Shown piece after piece: positions 3,734-6,089 of a stretch of DNA of 6,089 bases (within the stretch, counting starts at the first letter, position 1; each line of letters opens with the position of its first letter). Position numbers and translations under genes: made by a program. The notes beneath the pieces are model-generated. The model saw only the letters and a list, made by a program, of their open reading frames with translations. It was not told the DNA's origin and ran no database searches. The stretch spans positions 1-6,089 of the forward strand of contig JAAZNS010000200.1 in assembly GCA_012798185.1 (NCBI GenBank). The letters are read 5' to 3'. The stretch comes from Chloroflexota bacterium (GTDB taxonomy: Bacteria; Chloroflexota; Anaerolineae; Anaerolineales; UBA4823).

Positions 3734-6089
3734 CTATTGACCATACCAAGCGGAAAGTTCCCAGCTATGGGTTGGATTATATTCACCGGAAGGATCAACT
3801 TCGAACACTTGAATTCGCTGATTCCAGGTATCGGCAACGAAAATTTGTCCTTCGCTGTTAACAGCGATTCCGACCGGTTCATCGAATTGTCCGGCTAACA
3901 GTCCAACTTCACCAAATTGACCAAGAGCTGTGCCTGAACTATCAAAAACTACGATGCGTTTATTACCGGTATCGGAAACATACACCTTTCCATCTTGAGA
4001 TATTGCAACATCGCGAGGTCCCCAATAAGAATAAAAGGTGTCTGCCTGACCCAGGGCTCCCCACATTGAAATAAATTCTCCATCTGCGGTAAATTTTTGG
4101 ATGCGGTGATTCCAGGTATCTGCGACAAATACAGAACCATCCTGCCCGACCGCAATTCCCCAAGGCTGGTTGAACGTTCCTCCAGGAGCTTCGCCGGCAT
4201 TGATATCAGCAAAACTTCCCCACACATGAAGGATATTTCCTTGAGTATCCATATGCTGGATGCGGTTATTTTCTGTATCTGCGATGTAAAGTGTGCCATC
4301 GGGTGCAATGGCAATATCATGCGGGCGTTGGAATTGACCTGGTTCAACACCAAACGATCCAAAGATTTTATCGGCAGTTAATGTGACCTGTTTCCCTTCG
4401 TATGGATCGGCAACTACTGCCTCAGGTGAAACGCTAGTTCCATAATTCCATATTTTTGCTACGATATCTTTGCGGATATAGAGACGCATCCGCGCAGCAG
4501 GATTCCAATTTGGTAAGCTCATGTCTTTTCCGGTAAGCTGCCCATAAAGCGAATAATCCCGATTAAGCCATATTTTGAAAATGGCAACCCGCATTTGAGG
4601 ATTAGACAATGCCTCTTTTATTCTTGCCCATGTAAGACCAAAGTAATCCTGGTTGGGCCACCATAAGCGGATGTAATCGAATTGGTAGTAAGCCTGGCCA
4701 ACAATTGGTTCGATTTTTCCGAAATTTGCATCTCCAACCAAGATCACTGGAGCATTACGCAATTCCTTGGTGGGGGTATCGGCATAATACATTTGATTGG
4801 AGTAATTTCTTAAATACCACCAATACGGATATGTGGTTTCGTTATCGTAGGCAACTTCCAGCGCTAATCCATCTGTTGTCCGGCGTGAGATTTCCTCGAT
4901 TTGCGCTAGAGCTTCTTTTGGTCCTCTGGCTGAATGGGCATATACCAGGTATTCTGTGGCATTGTCATAATTGATATACGCTGCCATGATAGCCGTGCGC
5001 GCGGTAAGGACAGCTAATAGAGTAAAGCAAAATAATCCGATTACATGAGAAAATTGCCGGGGTTGCCAATCCTTTATCAGTCTTGTCAATCCGATTCCGG
5101 CGGCAATGAAAAAAATAAGTGCAGCTAAAAAGGTGCTGGTTGCACGCAGTTGTTCTAATTCTTTGCCTTGAAAGGGCAAATTTGCTCCCAACAAACTGCT
5201 TAAAATTCCTAATCCGCTGCTAAAAAAAACGGGTAATAACAAGATTACCAAAATCCCCCTTTGTTCAAGGAATGCCTGCCAATTGATACGTTCAATGATT
5301 TTTCCTATCGCCCAGGCAGCGAATATGATCAGCGGTAATGCGATGTGTACTGTAAGCCAGGGCATTTTTTCACCAGCGATCGTATATGCTGCCATCGACG
5401 AAACGCACCAAAAAACTAAAAGCCAATAAAACGTATTTTCCGATGATGGTTCGTTTTTATTTTTTGTTGTTCGTTCTTCATTGTCAGCTTCGTTATTATT
5501 TTTAATTCCCCAATGTTTTGGTATCCCCATAAAAAAACCTGTGATTGCACCTATCAAAGGAAGATATTCATAGAATGGAACTTGTAATCCTACATAAAAG
5601 TACCATGGCTGGCTGCCTCTTTCAACGCCTTGTTGCTCCAACCAATATCCTAACGCACCAAATAAGCCAGTAATTAAACCAAATCCATTGGTGAAGAAAG
5701 TTGTATAAAAGACCGTAAATATTGCGTAGAAAACCGCTGCATTAACCAGCCATAATCTGGGATTCCACAATAAGCCGATAGCAACAGCGATGAGGATTAG
5801 GATTATTAAGAAGATAGCATCGAAAAGAATTGTTTGTGAATTTTGATAATCAATTGGGTTATACCCCAACAGGCGCACAGGGAATGCTCCTAACATGGGC
5901 AATACCATGGATAAGAGGACAATGATTAAATTGAAGGACCGTTCTGTGCGGAGTTTTGTCCATGTGAAACCGCGAATTAAAAAATAAAGGCTGACAAAAC
6001 CTGCGATTAAGCCAAGTACCAGCAAAGTAATCAATAATATTCTGCTTCCCGAAAGCGAGGTTGAATTGAATAGTTGATCGGGATTATCA
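3734..6089 (-). CDS. Multi-pass TIGR03663/Agl23-like membrane protein fused to an NHL beta-propeller (5' end outside window, 3' end at an in-frame TAG)
   Basis: This large envelope protein resembles TIGR03663 (Agl23-like, related to polyprenol-phosphate-sugar-dependent glycosyltransferases). Numbering starts from the TTG at 6034, which is not the true start: the frame stays open through 18 more codons to the window edge, so the N-terminus is missing. About ten hydrophobic segments lie within 3-352 (for example 3-22, 34-53, 68-90, 96-114, 153-171, 202-219, 227-246, 259-281, 300-320, 329-354). The family-like motif GEKMPWLTVH is at 221-230. A hydrophilic Asn/Glu/Lys-rich loop (174-200) separates two of the segments. 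A soluble region follows (355-550). Four NHL blades come next: RPHDIAIAPDG...NNRIQ, QPWGIAVGQDG...NHRIQ, GPRDVAISQDG...NKRIV and EPVGIAVNSEG...NQRIQ (about 566-745). The frame then meets TAG, with two more blades beyond it. A role in surface glycan or glycoprotein assembly is inferred. Substrate and acceptor are unknown, and the catalytic acidic motif expected near the N-terminus is outside the window. Confidence 0.8.
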   Translation of the reverse strand, partial: DNPDQLFNSTSLSGSRILLITLLVLGLIAGFVSLYFLIRGFTWTKLRTERSFNLIIVLLSMVLPMLGAFPVRLLGYNPIDYQNSQTILFDAIFLIILILIAVAIGLLWNPRLWLVNAAVFYAIFTVFYTTFFTNGFGLITGLFGALGYWLEQQGVERGSQPWYFYVGLQVPFYEYLPLIGAITGFFMGIPKHWGIKNNNEADNEERTTKNKNEPSSENTFYWLLVFWCVSSMAAYTIAGEKMPWLTVHIALPLIIFAAWAIGKIIERINWQAFLEQRGILVILLLPVFFSSGLGILSSLLGANLPFQGKELEQLRATSTFLAALIFFIAAGIGLTRLIKDWQPRQFSHVIGLFCFTLLAVLTARTAIMAAYINYDNATEYLVYAHSARGPKEALAQIEEISRRTTDGLALEVAYDNETTYPYWWYLRNYSNQMYYADTPTKELRNAPVILVGDANFGKIEPIVGQAYYQFDYIRLWWPNQDYFGLTWARIKEALSNPQMRVAIFKIWLNRDYSLYGQLTGKDMSLPNWNPAARMRLYIRKDIVAKIWNYGTSVSPEAVVADPYEGKQVTLTADKIFGSFGVEPGQFQRPHDIAIAPDGTLYIADTENNRIQHMDTQGNILHVWGSFADINAGEAPGGTFNQPWGIAVGQDGSVFVADTWNHRIQKFTADGEFISMWGALGQADTFYSYWGPRDVAISQDGKVYVSDTGNKRIVVFDSSGTALGQFGEVGLLAGQFDEPVGIAVNSEGQIFVADTWNQRIQVFEVDPSGEYNPTHSWELSAWYGQ

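Noticed and set aside
3819..4120. CRISPR-like or mobile repeat from recurring 14-base words
   Set aside because: The repeated words fall at equivalent positions of successive NHL blades and encode the conserved D-T-W-N turn, so they reflect protein repeat structure.
6032..6034. TTG as the start codon of the large membrane/NHL gene
   Set aside because: The frame remains open upstream to the window edge with 18 further sense codons, and the protein family has a long N-terminal membrane region before this point. The gene is truncated by the window rather than starting here.

Overview
The window reads as a chromosomal segment from an AT-leaning bacterium. The best guess is Chloroflexota of the Anaerolineae type. 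This rests mainly on the large membrane protein at the right end, which combines a TIGR03663/Agl23-like glycosyltransferase-type region with a C-terminal NHL propeller, an arrangement I associate with that group. A PD40/TolB-like lipoprotein fits too. The assignment is inference, because no rRNA or other taxonomic marker is present.

Layout, left to right. A near-consensus promoter (8-35) drives a monocistronic acyl carrier protein gene (66-299, +), closed by an intrinsic terminator (339-374). The gap 300-569 also holds a 17-bp hairpin (435-478) and a good candidate promoter (514-542). This promoter leads into a lipoprotein gene (570, +) with TolB/PD40-type propeller repeats. Its frame is broken by an in-frame TAG at 1158-1160, but recognisable repeat sequence continues in the same frame to a TGA at 1311-1313. 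A bidirectional terminator (1336-1374) separates it from the convergent operon sucC-sucD (3411-1403, -), which encodes both subunits of succinyl-CoA synthetase with a 4-base ATGA overlap. Upstream of sucC, and on the same strand, lies the large membrane/NHL gene. It runs off the right edge of the window and is also interrupted by an in-frame TAG (3736-3734), after which two more NHL blades follow in the same frame to a TAA.

The core genes (ACP for fatty-acid synthesis, succinyl-CoA synthetase for the TCA cycle) look ordinary and intact. The two envelope genes do not: each carries exactly one in-frame amber codon inside otherwise well-preserved propeller sequence. All five ends that look like natural gene ends use TAA or TGA (acpP TAA, lipoprotein TGA, sucD TAA, sucC TGA, NHL gene TAA). 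This makes amber readthrough or UAG reassignment a real alternative to two independent recent nonsense mutations. It is the main observation of the window, and it cannot be settled from 6 kb alone.
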